Source: Clostridiales bacterium
GTDB taxonomy: Bacteria > Bacillota > Clostridia > Oscillospirales > Oscillospiraceae
Direction: 5' to 3'
Assembly (NCBI GenBank): GCA_004558025.1
Contig: SFEG01000005.1
Location: forward strand, 78,011 to 142,010
Length of the DNA stretch: 64,000 nt
Positions 14,941 to 22,521 of this stretch are shown piece after piece. Position 1 is the stretch's first letter, and each line of letters opens with the position of its first letter. The position numbers were made by a program, and so were the translations under genes. The notes below the pieces were generated by a model. That model ran no database searches and had not been told where the DNA came from. It saw nothing but the letters and a program-made list of their open reading frames with translations.

Positions 14941-15158
14941 ACTGTTTTCACCTCTTGTTTCTCCTCCGGGTTCTCGTCATCGAACAAGCTTGTCCAGCTC
15001 ACATCAAGTGCTTTCGCCAGGAGCTTCGCTTTGTCCACGGAAATCTTTCTCTTGCCGGTCTCATACCGGCACACACTCGCTGAGGTCATTCCCGTTACCT
15101 CTGCGAGGTCGTGCTGAGTCAAATTCGCCGCCAGCCGTGCGGCTTTTAGCTTTGTCAT
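14937..15158 (-). CDS. XRE-family regulator at the head of the recombinase operon
   Basis: A 73-residue protein made almost wholly of a Cro/C1-type HTH: 'MTKLKAARLAANLTQHDLAE', 'VTGMTSASVCRYETGKRKIS', 'VDKAKLLAKALDVSWTSLF'. It is first in the leftward operon and overlaps the recombinase start by four bases. It likely acts as a Cro-like partner of the divergent repressor at 15315 on the operators between them. Its promoter is TTGACT-17-TACAAT with an operator in the spacer. Confidence 0.88.
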   Translation of the reverse strand: MTKLKAARLAANLTQHDLAEVTGMTSASVCRYETGKRKISVDKAKLLAKALDVSWTSLFDDENPEEKQEVKTV

Positions 15159-15197
15159 GTCCCACCCTTCTTTTTTACCTTTCTGGCAGCCTGAGGC

Positions 15198-15292
15198 TAC
15201 CGATATGGTTGCATTGTACTACCGAAACGGTAATAAGTCAACAAAAAAATTACCGTTTTGGTATTGTGCTTTTGCCCTTTCGGTAATAAAAT
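15198..15292. promoter_or_regulatory. divergent promoters and operators of the recombinase operon
   Basis: Palindromic sites of the form TACCGnnnYGGTA occur at 15198-15210 (taccgatatggtt), 15220-15233 (taccgaaacggtaa) and 15250-15263 (ttaccgttttggta), with a half site ttcggtaa at 15279-15286. The leftward promoter is TTGACT (15236-15241, minus strand) and TACAAT (15213-15218) with 17 bases between; the second operator fills that spacer. A rightward promoter TTGTGC (15264-15269) and TAAAAT (15287-15292), also 17 apart, abuts the third. This is a textbook switch region. Confidence 0.85.
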
Positions 15293-15314
15293 GTAAGCGA
15301 GTGAGGTGAACACG

Positions 15315-15617
15315 ATGCGCTTAAAAGAAATCCGAACTCAGAGAAAGCTCTCTCAGAAAGAGGTAGCTGACTATCTGGGAATCAGCGATGTTTCATATGG
15401 AAGGTACGAAAGCGGAAACAGAGAGCCGTCTATAGAGGTGCTGATTAAGCTTTCAGACCTGTTCAAGGTCACAATCGACTATATTGTCGGAAAAGAGGAC
15501 CCTGCTTTTATCGGCATGAGCGAGTACGAGTATTCTCTTGTTTTAGCATCAAGAGCCGCCGATGAAAGGGCGAAAGAGGATGCCATTCTTCTTTTGCAGC
15601 GACACACAGCGGAATAA
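15315..15617 (+). CDS. XRE-family repressor of the recombinase operon
   Basis: A 100-residue protein with an N-terminal HTH ('MRLKEIRTQRKLSQKEVADY', 'LGISDVSYGRYESGNREPSI', 'EVLIKLSDLFKVTIDYIVG') and a helical C-terminal part for dimerisation. The ATG at 15315 is preferred because GAGGTG lies seven bases upstream; an in-frame GTG at 15306 overlaps that site. It is transcribed away from the recombinase operon and faces three operators, so it is the likely repressor of integration and excision genes and of itself. A terminator follows eight bases after the stop. Confidence 0.88.
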   Translation: MRLKEIRTQRKLSQKEVADYLGISDVSYGRYESGNREPSIEVLIKLSDLFKVTIDYIVGKEDPAFIGMSEYEYSLVLASRAADERAKEDAILLLQRHTAE

Positions 15618-15624
15618 AAAACTG

Positions 15625-15647
15625 CCCACCTGATTGTCTCAGGTGGG
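15625..15647. terminator. bidirectional terminator between repressor and second recombinase
   Basis: cccacctga pairs with tcaggtggg (9 bp, loop ttgtc) and is flanked by aaaaact on the left and tatttt on the right. It separates two converging genes. Confidence 0.85.
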
Positions 15648-15652
15648 TATTT

Positions 15653-17242
15653 TCAGCCCTCAAGCTCCATTCCGTTTCTGAATCGGAAAACCAGTCGTCC
15701 GTCCGGCATCACCGTTACGATGTCGATGACTGCCAGCCAGAGCCGGTCGCTGAATTCGGTAAGCTCTCCGTTCTGTTTTTCCACAGCGTTTATGAAGATG
15801 CGGAACTGCTGTCCCTTCGCCTCACGGGAAACTCTCTCCGCCTCAAGTCTGTCAATCTCTTCTTTCACGGTATTGAACCGCTCCTCTAAGCCCTGATACT
15901 TTGAGAGGAACTCTGTCTGGTCTTGAGCTGTCCGGGCATTCTCATCGATGCACTTCCGGGCAAGTTCCGAGACCACCTCAAGCTCTTCGTAAAGTGCATC
16001 GATGCGTGAGTCGATTTCCTCTGTTCCGGCGATGAGGTTTCTGACCACCTCGCAGTTTCGGAGCAGCTCTTTTTTGTTTTTGATGAGGACGTTGAAAACG
16101 GTCATAAACCGGGCTTTGAGCGCCTCCTCTTCAATGTGCGGTGTGGCGCATTTCTCATCGCCTTTGAACTTGTCATTGCATTGCCAGACCACACGGCGGT
16201 ACTTGTCGGTGGAGTTCCAGACCTTGGGACCGTAAAAGCCGCCGCAGTCATGGCAAACGAGCCGGGTGGAGAAAACGCTGTTTCCGCTGTACTTTCGACG
16301 GAGGTAGCGGCGACGGGCAAGTTCAGCCTGAACGATTTCCCATTCATCGGGAGGGATGATTGCCTCGTGGCTCTCCTCTATATAAAACTGAGGAAGCTCG
16401 CCCTCATTCGGCTTTTTCTTTTTGGTGAGGAAATCTACAACGAATTCCTTCTGCAATCTTGCGGAGCCTTTGTATTTCTCGTTTGAGAGAATGCTCTCAA
16501 TGGTGGAGGTGCGCCATTGCTCTTTTCCAGCCGGGGTCGGTATTCTTTCAGCGGTGAGGAGCTTCGCAATGCTCCATGTGGTTTTGCCGGACATGAAGAG
16601 GTGGTAGATGCGGCGGACGATGACCGCCTGTTCCTCGTTGACCACCGGGGGCGAATCCTTGTCCTCGCCCCGGTCATAGCCGAGGAAGTGTTTATAAGGG
16701 AGAGTGACCTTGCCGTCCTCGAACCTTTTGCGCTGACCCCATTTGACATTCTCGGAGATGGAGCGGCTTTCCTCCTGAGCAAGGGAGGACATTATTGTGA
16801 GGAGCAACTCTCCCTTTCCATCGAAAGTATAAATGTTTTCCTTCTCAAAAAAGCACTCGACTCCGCTGTCTTTGAGCTGGCGGATGGTTACAAGGCTGTC
16901 GACCGTGTTTCTGGCAAAGCGGCTCACCGACTTGGTAACGATGAGATCGATTTTGCCGGCAAGAGCGTCGGTAATCATCTGCTTGAAACCTTCGCGGTGC
17001 TTGGTGCTTGTGCCTGTGATGCCCTCGTCTGTGTAGACCTTTACGAACTCCCAATCGGGGTTCTGATTGATGAACTTCGTGTAGTAATCGACCTGAGCCT
17101 CATAGCTCGTGAACTGCTCGTCCTTGTCGGTCGAAACACGGGCGTAACCGGCGACCTTGCGCTTGAGCGCCGCCCGGACGGGCATATGGGTCATGGGGTT
17201 GATTGTCGGTGCAATGACCGTTACTTTTCTCGCTGTTGCCAT
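15653..17242 (-). CDS. large serine recombinase (zinc-ribbon type)
   Basis: A 529-residue recombinase. The resolvase domain carries 'GYARVSTDKDEQFTSYEAQ' with catalytic Ser37, 'GITGTSTKHREGFKQM' and 'KSVSRFARNTVDSL'. The recombinase domain follows ('MSGKTTWSIAKLLTAERIPTPAGKEQW', 'NEKYKGSARLQK'), then a zinc ribbon ('RLVCHDCGGFYGPKVW' and a later 'WQCNDK...EKCATPHI'). A coiled-coil (~400-480) precedes the tail. This is the standard architecture for unidirectional phage and transposon integrases. It lies two bases after the third recombinase, so both are made from one leftward transcript. Confidence 0.94.
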   Translation of the reverse strand: MATARKVTVIAPTINPMTHMPVRAALKRKVAGYARVSTDKDEQFTSYEAQVDYYTKFINQNPDWEFVKVYTDEGITGTSTKHREGFKQMITDALAGKIDLIVTKSVSRFARNTVDSLVTIRQLKDSGVECFFEKENIYTFDGKGELLLTIMSSLAQEESRSISENVKWGQRKRFEDGKVTLPYKHFLGYDRGEDKDSPPVVNEEQAVIVRRIYHLFMSGKTTWSIAKLLTAERIPTPAGKEQWRTSTIESILSNEKYKGSARLQKEFVVDFLTKKKKPNEGELPQFYIEESHEAIIPPDEWEIVQAELARRRYLRRKYSGNSVFSTRLVCHDCGGFYGPKVWNSTDKYRRVVWQCNDKFKGDEKCATPHIEEEALKARFMTVFNVLIKNKKELLRNCEVVRNLIAGTEEIDSRIDALYEELEVVSELARKCIDENARTAQDQTEFLSKYQGLEERFNTVKEEIDRLEAERVSREAKGQQFRIFINAVEKQNGELTEFSDRLWLAVIDIVTVMPDGRLVFRFRNGMELEG

Positions 17243-17243
17243 G

Positions 17244-18557
17244 CTATTTCTCCGTTCTTTCGTTTCTCCGTCGCTCGGCGGTCTGCTGCCGTGCTTTCTC
17301 TTTCATCTCAGGTGTCCAGCTCTCCGACCGGGAGCGGTCTGCCCAGACCGCCGTCTGTTCCAAACCGTCCGCAAAGCGGAAAATGAGTGTGTTCCCCTCG
17401 GCGGTGATGCCCTCGACCGTTTCGGAGAAAACTGCCTCGTCGAATTCCTCAAGCCCCAGAACCTCAGCGGCAGCCGAGAGCAGAGCTTCCTCCGGGACAG
17501 CTTTTGAACCTGAGCATCCGCTTTTCCCCACAGTATTGTAGGTGCGGCAAATCCATATCTTTTTGCCTCTTGCCGTCTTGCGGTTAAAGTAGCCGCCGCA
17601 ACAGGCACAAGTGATTTTGTGGCTGAAAGGTAAAAAGCTGTTTGTGTCGGAACCCTGTCCGTACTTCTCGGCTCTCCGAGCCATCTCAGCCTGAACCGCG
17701 TTGAATGTCTCCAGCGGAATGACCGGCTCGTGCGTTTCAAGAGCGTGGTACATCGGATGCTCGCCCCGGTTCAGGAGGCGCTTTTTTGTGATGTGGTTTT
17801 CACGGTATGTCTTCTGGAGGAGAAGGTTGCCCGTGTAATCGTAGTTCCTCAAGACCTTCATAAGAGTGCCGACTCTCCAGGGGTAGCCGTCGAGAGTGGT
17901 CAGCCCGTCCCCGTTCAGCCCCCGGCAAATCAGGAGGTAGCCCATGCCCGAAAGGTAGTCGGCAAAGATGCGTCTGACGATTTCAGCCTCCTCCGGGATT
18001 ACTTCAAGCTGTCCGTCCTTGTAGCGGTAGCCGAGCATTCTGCCTGTCCAGGGCTTGCCCTCCTCAAAGTTCGCCTTGATTCGCCATTTCTGATTTTCGC
18101 TGTTGGAGCGGCTTTCCTCCTGAGCGTAGGACGCGAGGATGGTCATCATCAGCTCGCCGTCGGCGCTCATGGTGTGGATGTTCTGCTCCTCAAAGTAAAC
18201 GTCGATGCCGAGTTCTCTCAGCTCCCGGACGGTCGCAAGCAGCGTGACCGTGTTTCTGGCAAAGCGGGATATGCTTTTGGTAATGACCATATCGATTTTT
18301 CCCGCTCTGCACTCAGAAAGCATTTCCTGAAAACCGGCTCGATCTTCTTTCGTGCCTGTGAAGGCTTCGTCGGCGTAGACTCCGCAGTAGAGCCAGCCGG
18401 GATGACTCTGAATGTATTCTGAGTAGTAACTCACCTGTGCAGACAGGGAATGGAGCATCGTGTCCTTGCCTGAGGAAACGCGGGCGTAAGCCGCGACCTT
18501 TGTGAGCTGAGGTTTCGGAGGGAGCTTGAACTGCACCCTTTCGACCTTTCTGTTCAT
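17244..18557 (-). CDS. serine recombinase (zinc-ribbon type, short C-terminus)
   Basis: A 437-residue recombinase with 'AAYARVSSGKDTMLHSLSAQ' (catalytic Ser28), 'AFTGTKEDRAGFQEML' and 'KSISRFARNTVTLLATV'. The recombinase domain includes 'YLSGMGYLLICRGLNGDGLTTLDGYPW' and 'NYDYTGNLLLQK', and the zinc ribbon is 'KITCACCGGYFNRK' with 'WICRTYN..GKSGCSG'. The long coiled-coil of larger integrases is mostly missing. AGGAGG lies before the ATG. The gene is first of a two-recombinase unit; with the one at 13117 the element carries three. The partner pattern recalls the multi-recombinase systems of staphylococcal cassettes, an analogy only. Confidence 0.93.
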   Translation of the reverse strand: MNRKVERVQFKLPPKPQLTKVAAYARVSSGKDTMLHSLSAQVSYYSEYIQSHPGWLYCGVYADEAFTGTKEDRAGFQEMLSECRAGKIDMVITKSISRFARNTVTLLATVRELRELGIDVYFEEQNIHTMSADGELMMTILASYAQEESRSNSENQKWRIKANFEEGKPWTGRMLGYRYKDGQLEVIPEEAEIVRRIFADYLSGMGYLLICRGLNGDGLTTLDGYPWRVGTLMKVLRNYDYTGNLLLQKTYRENHITKKRLLNRGEHPMYHALETHEPVIPLETFNAVQAEMARRAEKYGQGSDTNSFLPFSHKITCACCGGYFNRKTARGKKIWICRTYNTVGKSGCSGSKAVPEEALLSAAAEVLGLEEFDEAVFSETVEGITAEGNTLIFRFADGLEQTAVWADRSRSESWTPEMKEKARQQTAERRRNERTEK

Positions 18558-18582
18558 GGTAAAACCTCCTTTTTCAGCATGG

Positions 18583-18632
18583 ACATACTCTCGTAAAACG
18601 CCTGATTTATCAACGGTTTTCAGCGATATATA
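18583..18632 (-). promoter_or_regulatory. degenerate fourth copy of the accessory-block promoter-like element
   Basis: ggacatactctcg (18581-18593) matches the box found at 42029-42040 and 40978-40988. TTTATC lies 12 bases further on, where the other copies have AATATC. It lies 25-75 bases before the recombinase start at 18557 on the minus strand. The third box is not conserved. Confidence 0.4.
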
Positions 18633-18781
18633 ACCGACAAATCGAACCCGTACTTTTTGGCGAATATTCTATCAATTTCACCGTACTCCTCCTGTGAGAC
18701 TAACCCCTCCCTGAGCATCTGTTCTACCAGACTCATGGTGGCCTTATACAGGACAAGCTTTTCAAACTGCTCCTCAGGCAT
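18620..18781 (-). CDS. 53-residue SHOCT-like small protein
   Basis: The product begins MPEEQFEKLVLYKATMSLVEQM and continues 'LREGLVSQEEYGEIDRIFAKKYGF'. The 'L...G.IS..EY..I...+..KYG' pattern is typical of short SHOCT-like proteins beside serine recombinases. Its start overlaps the end of the zinc-HTH gene (18774) by eight bases, so it is probably translated by coupling. It resembles in style the small protein at 10132. Function unknown. Confidence 0.7.
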   Translation of the reverse strand: MPEEQFEKLVLYKATMSLVEQMLREGLVSQEEYGEIDRIFAKKYGFDLSVIYR

Positions 18782-19160
18782 TGCCGCTCACCCCCTTGCT
18801 CCGGGCATTGGCGTAGCAGAGCCGTGAGCAGAAAACACGATGGTTGTTTCCGTAGCTCTCGAACTCCCGTCCGCAATGGGGACAGGTAAAGTGATACACA
18901 GCCTTTCGCTTGACCCTTTCCGGGTGGGCGTTCCACCATGCCATGCGACAGGCGTCGGAGCAGAACTTTTTCTGCTTTCGGTGAGCTGTCTGTTTTACCG
19001 GCGTACCGCACTTGAGGCAGAATGAAACATCGGCGTCCGAATAGCGGTTACAGTAGGAGCGCACCGTTCCGACGGGGATGCCGGTCGCCGCCGAGATATC
19101 GCTGTATGACATACCCCGCTCTCTCAGAGCGAGGACTTTCTGAGTTTTTTCGCTTATCAT
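18774..19160 (-). CDS. HTH and zinc-finger accessory protein
   Basis: A 128-residue protein. Residues ~1-40 form a sigma-region-4/resolvase-like HTH ('LALRERGMSYSDISAATGIPVGTVRSYCNR'). Two treble-clef-like zinc motifs follow: 'FCLKCGTPVKQ' with 'FCSDACRMAWWNAHP', and 'FTCPHCGREFESYG' with 'FCSRLCYANARS'. This is the organisation of small DNA-binding proteins found next to serine recombinases in Clostridia mobile elements. GGAGGG lies seven bases before the ATG, inside a sequence that is repeated at 55235. It heads the leftward unit with the small gene at 18620 and two recombinases. Confidence 0.8.
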   Translation of the reverse strand: MISEKTQKVLALRERGMSYSDISAATGIPVGTVRSYCNRYSDADVSFCLKCGTPVKQTAHRKQKKFCSDACRMAWWNAHPERVKRKAVYHFTCPHCGREFESYGNNHRVFCSRLCYANARSKGVSGNA

Positions 19161-19164
19161 AAAA

Positions 19165-19220
19165 GTCCCTCCCCTGGGTAGCCTTGGGAGCGGACAAAAA
19201 TTCGTGTTTTTTCAAAATTT
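19165..19220. repeat. direct repeat (copy A) of a sigma-gene 3' end and leader
   Basis: The segment contains ctgggtagccttgggag and aaattcgtgtttttt and matches 55235-55290 almost base for base. In copy B this is the end of the sigma-like gene; here no intact reading frame covers it, so copy A looks like a remnant left after loss of such a gene. Confidence 0.7.
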
Positions 19221-19238
19221 CTCCGAAAACAAAAAAAG

Positions 19239-19270
19239 AAGCCCACCGGGGACGAATCCTCGATGGGCTT
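19239..19270 (-). terminator. rho-independent terminator after the endolysin gene
   Basis: On the minus strand aagcccatcgagg pairs with ccccggtgggctt and is followed by ctttttttgtttt. It lies five bases after the endolysin stop and ends the late lysis/structural transcript. Confidence 0.85.
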
Positions 19271-19275
19271 TACGC

Positions 19276-20103
19276 TTAGTTGAGAGCGGTGAGTGCCGCT
19301 GTCCATGTGTTCTTTCCTACGATGCCGTCCCATTCGGAGGCGGTGTTGGGAAAGAGCTTTTTCTGGAGGGCGATGACTCCGGCTTTTGTGATGGGGCCGA
19401 AATCACCGTCGATGCTGATTTGGCTGTTGATGCCGCGCACATAAATGATGCGCTGGATGGTTTTGACCTGAGCGCCGGTGCTTCCCTGGGAGAGCTGTTT
19501 GAGACTTACCGACACGGCTTTCTCCGTTGCCTCGGTTTTCTTCTTTTCGGTCGCAGGGGTTGGAGCGGGAGCGGCTGTGCCGTCAGCCTCGTCGTACAGA
19601 GGATGACCGTAGCCGATGATGCATCCGTAGGTTCGGGCATAGGTGTTCTTCTTTACCTGATTGTCTGAGTTGCCCTCAATAGTGATAATCTGCGCGGAAG
19701 TGACCTCAGCAACGATGCCCGTGTGGTCAGCGCCGGAGCTGCCGGAGTAGCGGAAGAAAATCTGATCTCCCACCTTGGGGTTCTTGTCGAATCTGCCCTT
19801 TTCCTGATAGTACTGCATGGAGAAGGTGCATCCCGCACCGTAGGGTCCTGTCTGACACTGGATGCGCTGACCGTTGTCCTTGCCGTAAGCTTTGAAAAAG
19901 ACCCAATCGACAAAGACATCGCACCAGGCATAGCCGTTTTTTCCGCCGTTGTAGTATCCGGCGACCGCAAGGTCACGGGCGTACTTTGTCCAGTTCGCGG
20001 AGCCGGGGTTTGCGGTTGCGCTGTCAAGATTGGAGTTTGTGGCTTTCTCTTTGTAGCCGATTTCCGCTGTGGCAATCGCCACGATTTCCGATGCTTTACT
20101 CAT
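19276..20103 (-). CDS. phage endolysin: CHAP amidase/endopeptidase with peptidoglycan-binding domain
   Basis: A 275-residue lysin. Residues ~1-150 form a CHAP-like domain: the Cys of 'GYAWCDVFVDWVFFKAYG', 'PKVGDQIFFRYSGSSGADHTGIVAEV' supplying the His, and 'IITIEGNSDN' completing the site. A linker rich in Ala, Pro, Thr and Lys follows. The C-terminal ~75 residues are a PG-binding-1 domain ('LSQGSTGAQVKTIQRIIY', 'DGDFGPITKAGVIALQKKL'). It cuts peptidoglycan at lysis. The start at 20103 has GAGGACGG upstream and overlaps the holin stop by eight bases; the frame reaches 20151 without a better site. Confidence 0.9.
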   Translation of the reverse strand: MSKASEIVAIATAEIGYKEKATNSNLDSATANPGSANWTKYARDLAVAGYYNGGKNGYAWCDVFVDWVFFKAYGKDNGQRIQCQTGPYGAGCTFSMQYYQEKGRFDKNPKVGDQIFFRYSGSSGADHTGIVAEVTSAQIITIEGNSDNQVKKNTYARTYGCIIGYGHPLYDEADGTAAPAPTPATEKKKTEATEKAVSVSLKQLSQGSTGAQVKTIQRIIYVRGINSQISIDGDFGPITKAGVIALQKKLFPNTASEWDGIVGKNTWTAALTALN

Positions 20104-20518
20104 TTTTTCCGTCCTCACTTTCCGCCCTCTCATGGAGCTGTTCAAGTACATTTTTGATTGCGCCGGGGACAGGGAGTCCGAGGTGCGCCGAATTCTCCAA
20201 AAGGCTCACGCCCTCGTTGGAGATGTAGAAAAAGATAGCCGCAGTACGCAGAACAGAGCCTGTGCCGATGACATTGACATCAAGGATGTTCGCTACCCCG
20301 ACCAGAATAAAAATCAGCACCTTTTTACAGATGCCTTTGAAACCGACCGCACTGGAGAGCTTACGGTCAACGACGGCACACATGACGCCGGTGATGTAGT
20401 CCACGACTACAAAAGCAATTAGTGCGTAGAGCAAGCCGTCACTTCCTCCCAGGAACCAGCCGAGCCAGCCGCCGATAGCGGTGAACACGAACTGTACGCT
20501 GTTCCAGAATTCTTTCAT
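20096..20518 (-). CDS. phage holin (toxin-secretion/phage-lysis holin type)
   Basis: A 140-residue membrane protein with three to four hydrophobic segments: 'FVFTAIGGWLGWFLGG', 'LLYALIAFVVVDYITGVMCAVV', 'KVLIFILVGVANILDV' and 'LRTAAIFFYISNEGVSLLENSA'. The motif 'D.ITG...A...+KLSS..GFKGI.KK' is the signature of the Cph1/phage_holin_4 group. The tail is hydrophilic and charged. It would permeabilise the membrane and release the overlapping endolysin. Starts after GGAGGAG. Confidence 0.92.
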   Translation of the reverse strand: MKEFWNSVQFVFTAIGGWLGWFLGGSDGLLYALIAFVVVDYITGVMCAVVDRKLSSAVGFKGICKKVLIFILVGVANILDVNVIGTGSVLRTAAIFFYISNEGVSLLENSAHLGLPVPGAIKNVLEQLHERAESEDGKNE

Positions 20519-20532
20519 TGTTTTTCTCCTCC

Positions 20533-21255
20533 TTAAATTGTGTATGAAAAAATGATGTCCGCAGCCATGAGCTTTTGACCGCAGGACAGCGTTTTACCGC
20601 CGACCGCCACATTGCCCGCCATTACCTTGCCTGAGCATTTGAGTGTTTTTGTGTTCCCCTGAGAAAGGGTGGCGATGACCGTACCGTTGTACTGAACCGG
20701 CTTGTCTCCCTCCTGATTCTCAAGAACGAACAAAACCGCTCCGTTATAGGAAGCGGTTATCTTTCCTCCTGAAGTCTCACCGGCAAACACATACCAGAAC
20801 CCGTCGCTCTCATCTCTGCCGTTGTCCGGGTGAGCGGAGCGGGAGCCCTCAAGCACATCTCCGATGTAAGAGCCTTGAGAATATGAGGTGCCGGACTGAT
20901 AAGCCTCGTAGATGGTAGCCGCTGCCTTGATGCTGAGAAAGCCGCTCTTGCAAGAGGTAATCACAGCGTAGTAGGAAGAGGTGCTGCCTGTATTTGTACT
21001 CAGCTTTATCGAGTCATCGTTGGCAATCCAGTACTTGCCTGACCAGTTGCTGGTAGAAATCACAGCGCTGCCGCCGTCCGAAAAGGTGAACTTGCCCGAG
21101 CTGTTTATGACCGGGTGGTCTTTTCCGCTGCTACTCGTGTAGGCAGCTCTTTCAAGGATGCTGTAGGTTTTCGTGTCTGTGGTTGCTATCTGCCTTACGC
21201 CCCATATCGGAGAGGTATCGCAGTTGTATTTCTGCCACTTATACTTTGTCGCCAT
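20533..21255 (-). CDS. phage tail-tip/receptor-binding accessory protein
   Basis: A 240-residue beta-rich protein with many Ser, Gly, Thr and Tyr residues, no membrane segment and no enzyme motif. Sequence such as 'DTSPIWGVRQIATTDTKTYSILERAAYTSS' and 'DGFWYVFAGETSGGKITASYNGAVLFVLE' suggests a surface-exposed tail protein. It lies between holin and other tail accessory genes and its first base overlaps the stop of the gene at 21255. Host recognition or decoration is inferred from location. Confidence 0.6.
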   Translation of the reverse strand: MATKYKWQKYNCDTSPIWGVRQIATTDTKTYSILERAAYTSSSGKDHPVINSSGKFTFSDGGSAVISTSNWSGKYWIANDDSIKLSTNTGSTSSYYAVITSCKSGFLSIKAAATIYEAYQSGTSYSQGSYIGDVLEGSRSAHPDNGRDESDGFWYVFAGETSGGKITASYNGAVLFVLENQEGDKPVQYNGTVIATLSQGNTKTLKCSGKVMAGNVAVGGKTLSCGQKLMAADIIFSYTI

Positions 21256-21551
21256 CAGACCACGCTCCCGTCGTAAACCGGAATCGAGACCGTACAGCTC
21301 GCGAAAGCCGTGACATCGTATGTGCCGTTTGCGCTCACGGTTTTTGTGCCGGACGGGGTAATCCCCGGCACAAGCGTTCCGTTTATTCTGCTCCCTCCGG
21401 CGTAAGCGGTTTTCCCGGAGCGAATGTCTCCGGCACCGGCGGTCGCGTCACTTGTGTCGGTGAAAGTCGCCGTTCCTCCGCCTGTTTTCGGAAGCTGAAC
21501 AGCGGGTACGCCTGAGTAAGACGCACCCGCTATCGTTATATTCTGAGGCAT
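21255..21551 (-). CDS. small tail accessory protein, paralogue of the next gene
   Basis: A 98-residue protein. Its N-terminal half has the same pattern as the start of the neighbour at 21567: 'NITIAGASYSGVPAVQLP' against 'NVIINGVTYENVPYVNIP', and 'DIRSGKTAYAGGSRINGTL' against 'DLRSGRKAWVQGVEITGSV'. The C-terminus ('TVSANGTYDVTAFASCTVSIPV') is a common end of phage tail-fibre accessory proteins. Likely part of the tail tip; exact role unknown. Confidence 0.6.
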   Translation of the reverse strand: MPQNITIAGASYSGVPAVQLPKTGGGTATFTDTSDATAGAGDIRSGKTAYAGGSRINGTLVPGITPSGTKTVSANGTYDVTAFASCTVSIPVYDGSVV

Positions 21552-21566
21552 ACCGATACCTCCTGA

Positions 21567-22241
21567 TTAAGAAATGGTAAGCACTTTCGTTGTGCTGTCC
21601 TGGCTTACCACAGGGACAGTCGCCGAGCCTGTGCGCCTCGTCAACGAGCCGCTAAAAAAAGTCTTTCCGTTCAGGACGTCCGCCTCGGTTGCGGAGGCGG
21701 TCATATTTACGGCGTTGACATGGACTTTCTTGAGCAGCTTGCCGCTTGAGGGTGTTATATCCTGTGCGGCTGTGGAAGGAGTCGCTGTTTTCTCCTCCAC
21801 CTGAATGTAGCGGGTCACACTTGTGCCGTTCTTGTTGCCGCTGACATATCCGGCGCTCACGCTCGCGGAAGGAGCGGCGGTGACGGGATAATCCGTCTGG
21901 GTTTCTCCCAGCTCATCGCCGGAGAGGGTCGCTTTCGGAGTGACCGTACCGTCCGCTATGCTCTTGTTCGCGGCAGAGTCATAAACGCCGGCGGGAACGG
22001 TGACCGTTTTGCCGCTGACGGAAATGTCGGATGCGCTCTTTGCAGGAACAGAGCCGGTGATCTCCACGCCCTGAACCCACGCCTTTCGACCGCTCCTCAA
22101 GTCGGAGCTGACCGCCGTGCCGCTGTCAGTATCGACAAACTTGGCGAAGTCCGGGTCTTCCGGGACGGCTTTCACCATCGGAATGTTGACATACGGTACA
22201 TTCTCGTAGGTGACGCCATTGATGATTACATTTTTAGCCAT
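21567..22241 (-). CDS. phage tail-fibre-like protein
   Basis: A 224-residue protein with repeated short beta motifs: 'DISVSGKTVTVPAGVYDSAANKSI', 'SASVSAGYVSGNKNGTSVTRYIQVEE', 'DITPSSGKLLKKVHVNAVN'. These are familiar in minor tail and fibre proteins of Firmicutes phages. The N-terminal ~60 residues are shared with the gene at 21255, suggesting tandem duplication of a docking module. GGAGGCAG lies before its ATG. No catalytic residues seen. Confidence 0.65.
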   Translation of the reverse strand: MAKNVIINGVTYENVPYVNIPMVKAVPEDPDFAKFVDTDSGTAVSSDLRSGRKAWVQGVEITGSVPAKSASDISVSGKTVTVPAGVYDSAANKSIADGTVTPKATLSGDELGETQTDYPVTAAPSASVSAGYVSGNKNGTSVTRYIQVEEKTATPSTAAQDITPSSGKLLKKVHVNAVNMTASATEADVLNGKTFFSGSLTRRTGSATVPVVSQDSTTKVLTIS

Positions 22242-22254
22242 AGATGCTGCCTCC

Positions 22255-22521
22255 TCAGCTTACTGTGATTTCAAAGCCGCTGTAGGTAATCAAGCCGTAG
22301 TTCCGGGGAATGGGGTTGACCACCAGCGGCTCAAGCATGAGCTTTCCGGCTGCCGGGACGATTTGGGTTTCACGGGTCGGCGTTACCTCATAAGGTCCCT
22401 CAAAAGGCGTACACGGCATAGGTGCCATGCCGGACTCAAAGCCGATGCAAAAAGATGCCTCCTCCGCAAAGCCGAGGTTGAACTCGGACACGGATTCGGC
22501 AAAGGTCAGGTTAATTCTCAT
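22255..22521 (-). CDS. small phage tail-region protein
   Basis: An 88-residue protein, 'MRINLTFAESVSEFNLGFAE' then a Pro-rich middle and 'VNPIPRNYGLITYSGFEITVS' at the end. Unknown function. It shares one base with the stop of the gene upstream (22521), so the two are probably coupled. The C-terminal 'NYGLITY.G..ITV' pattern recurs in other phage accessory proteins of the tail region. Location among tail genes is the only functional hint. Confidence 0.6.
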   Translation of the reverse strand: MRINLTFAESVSEFNLGFAEEASFCIGFESGMAPMPCTPFEGPYEVTPTRETQIVPAAGKLMLEPLVVNPIPRNYGLITYSGFEITVS

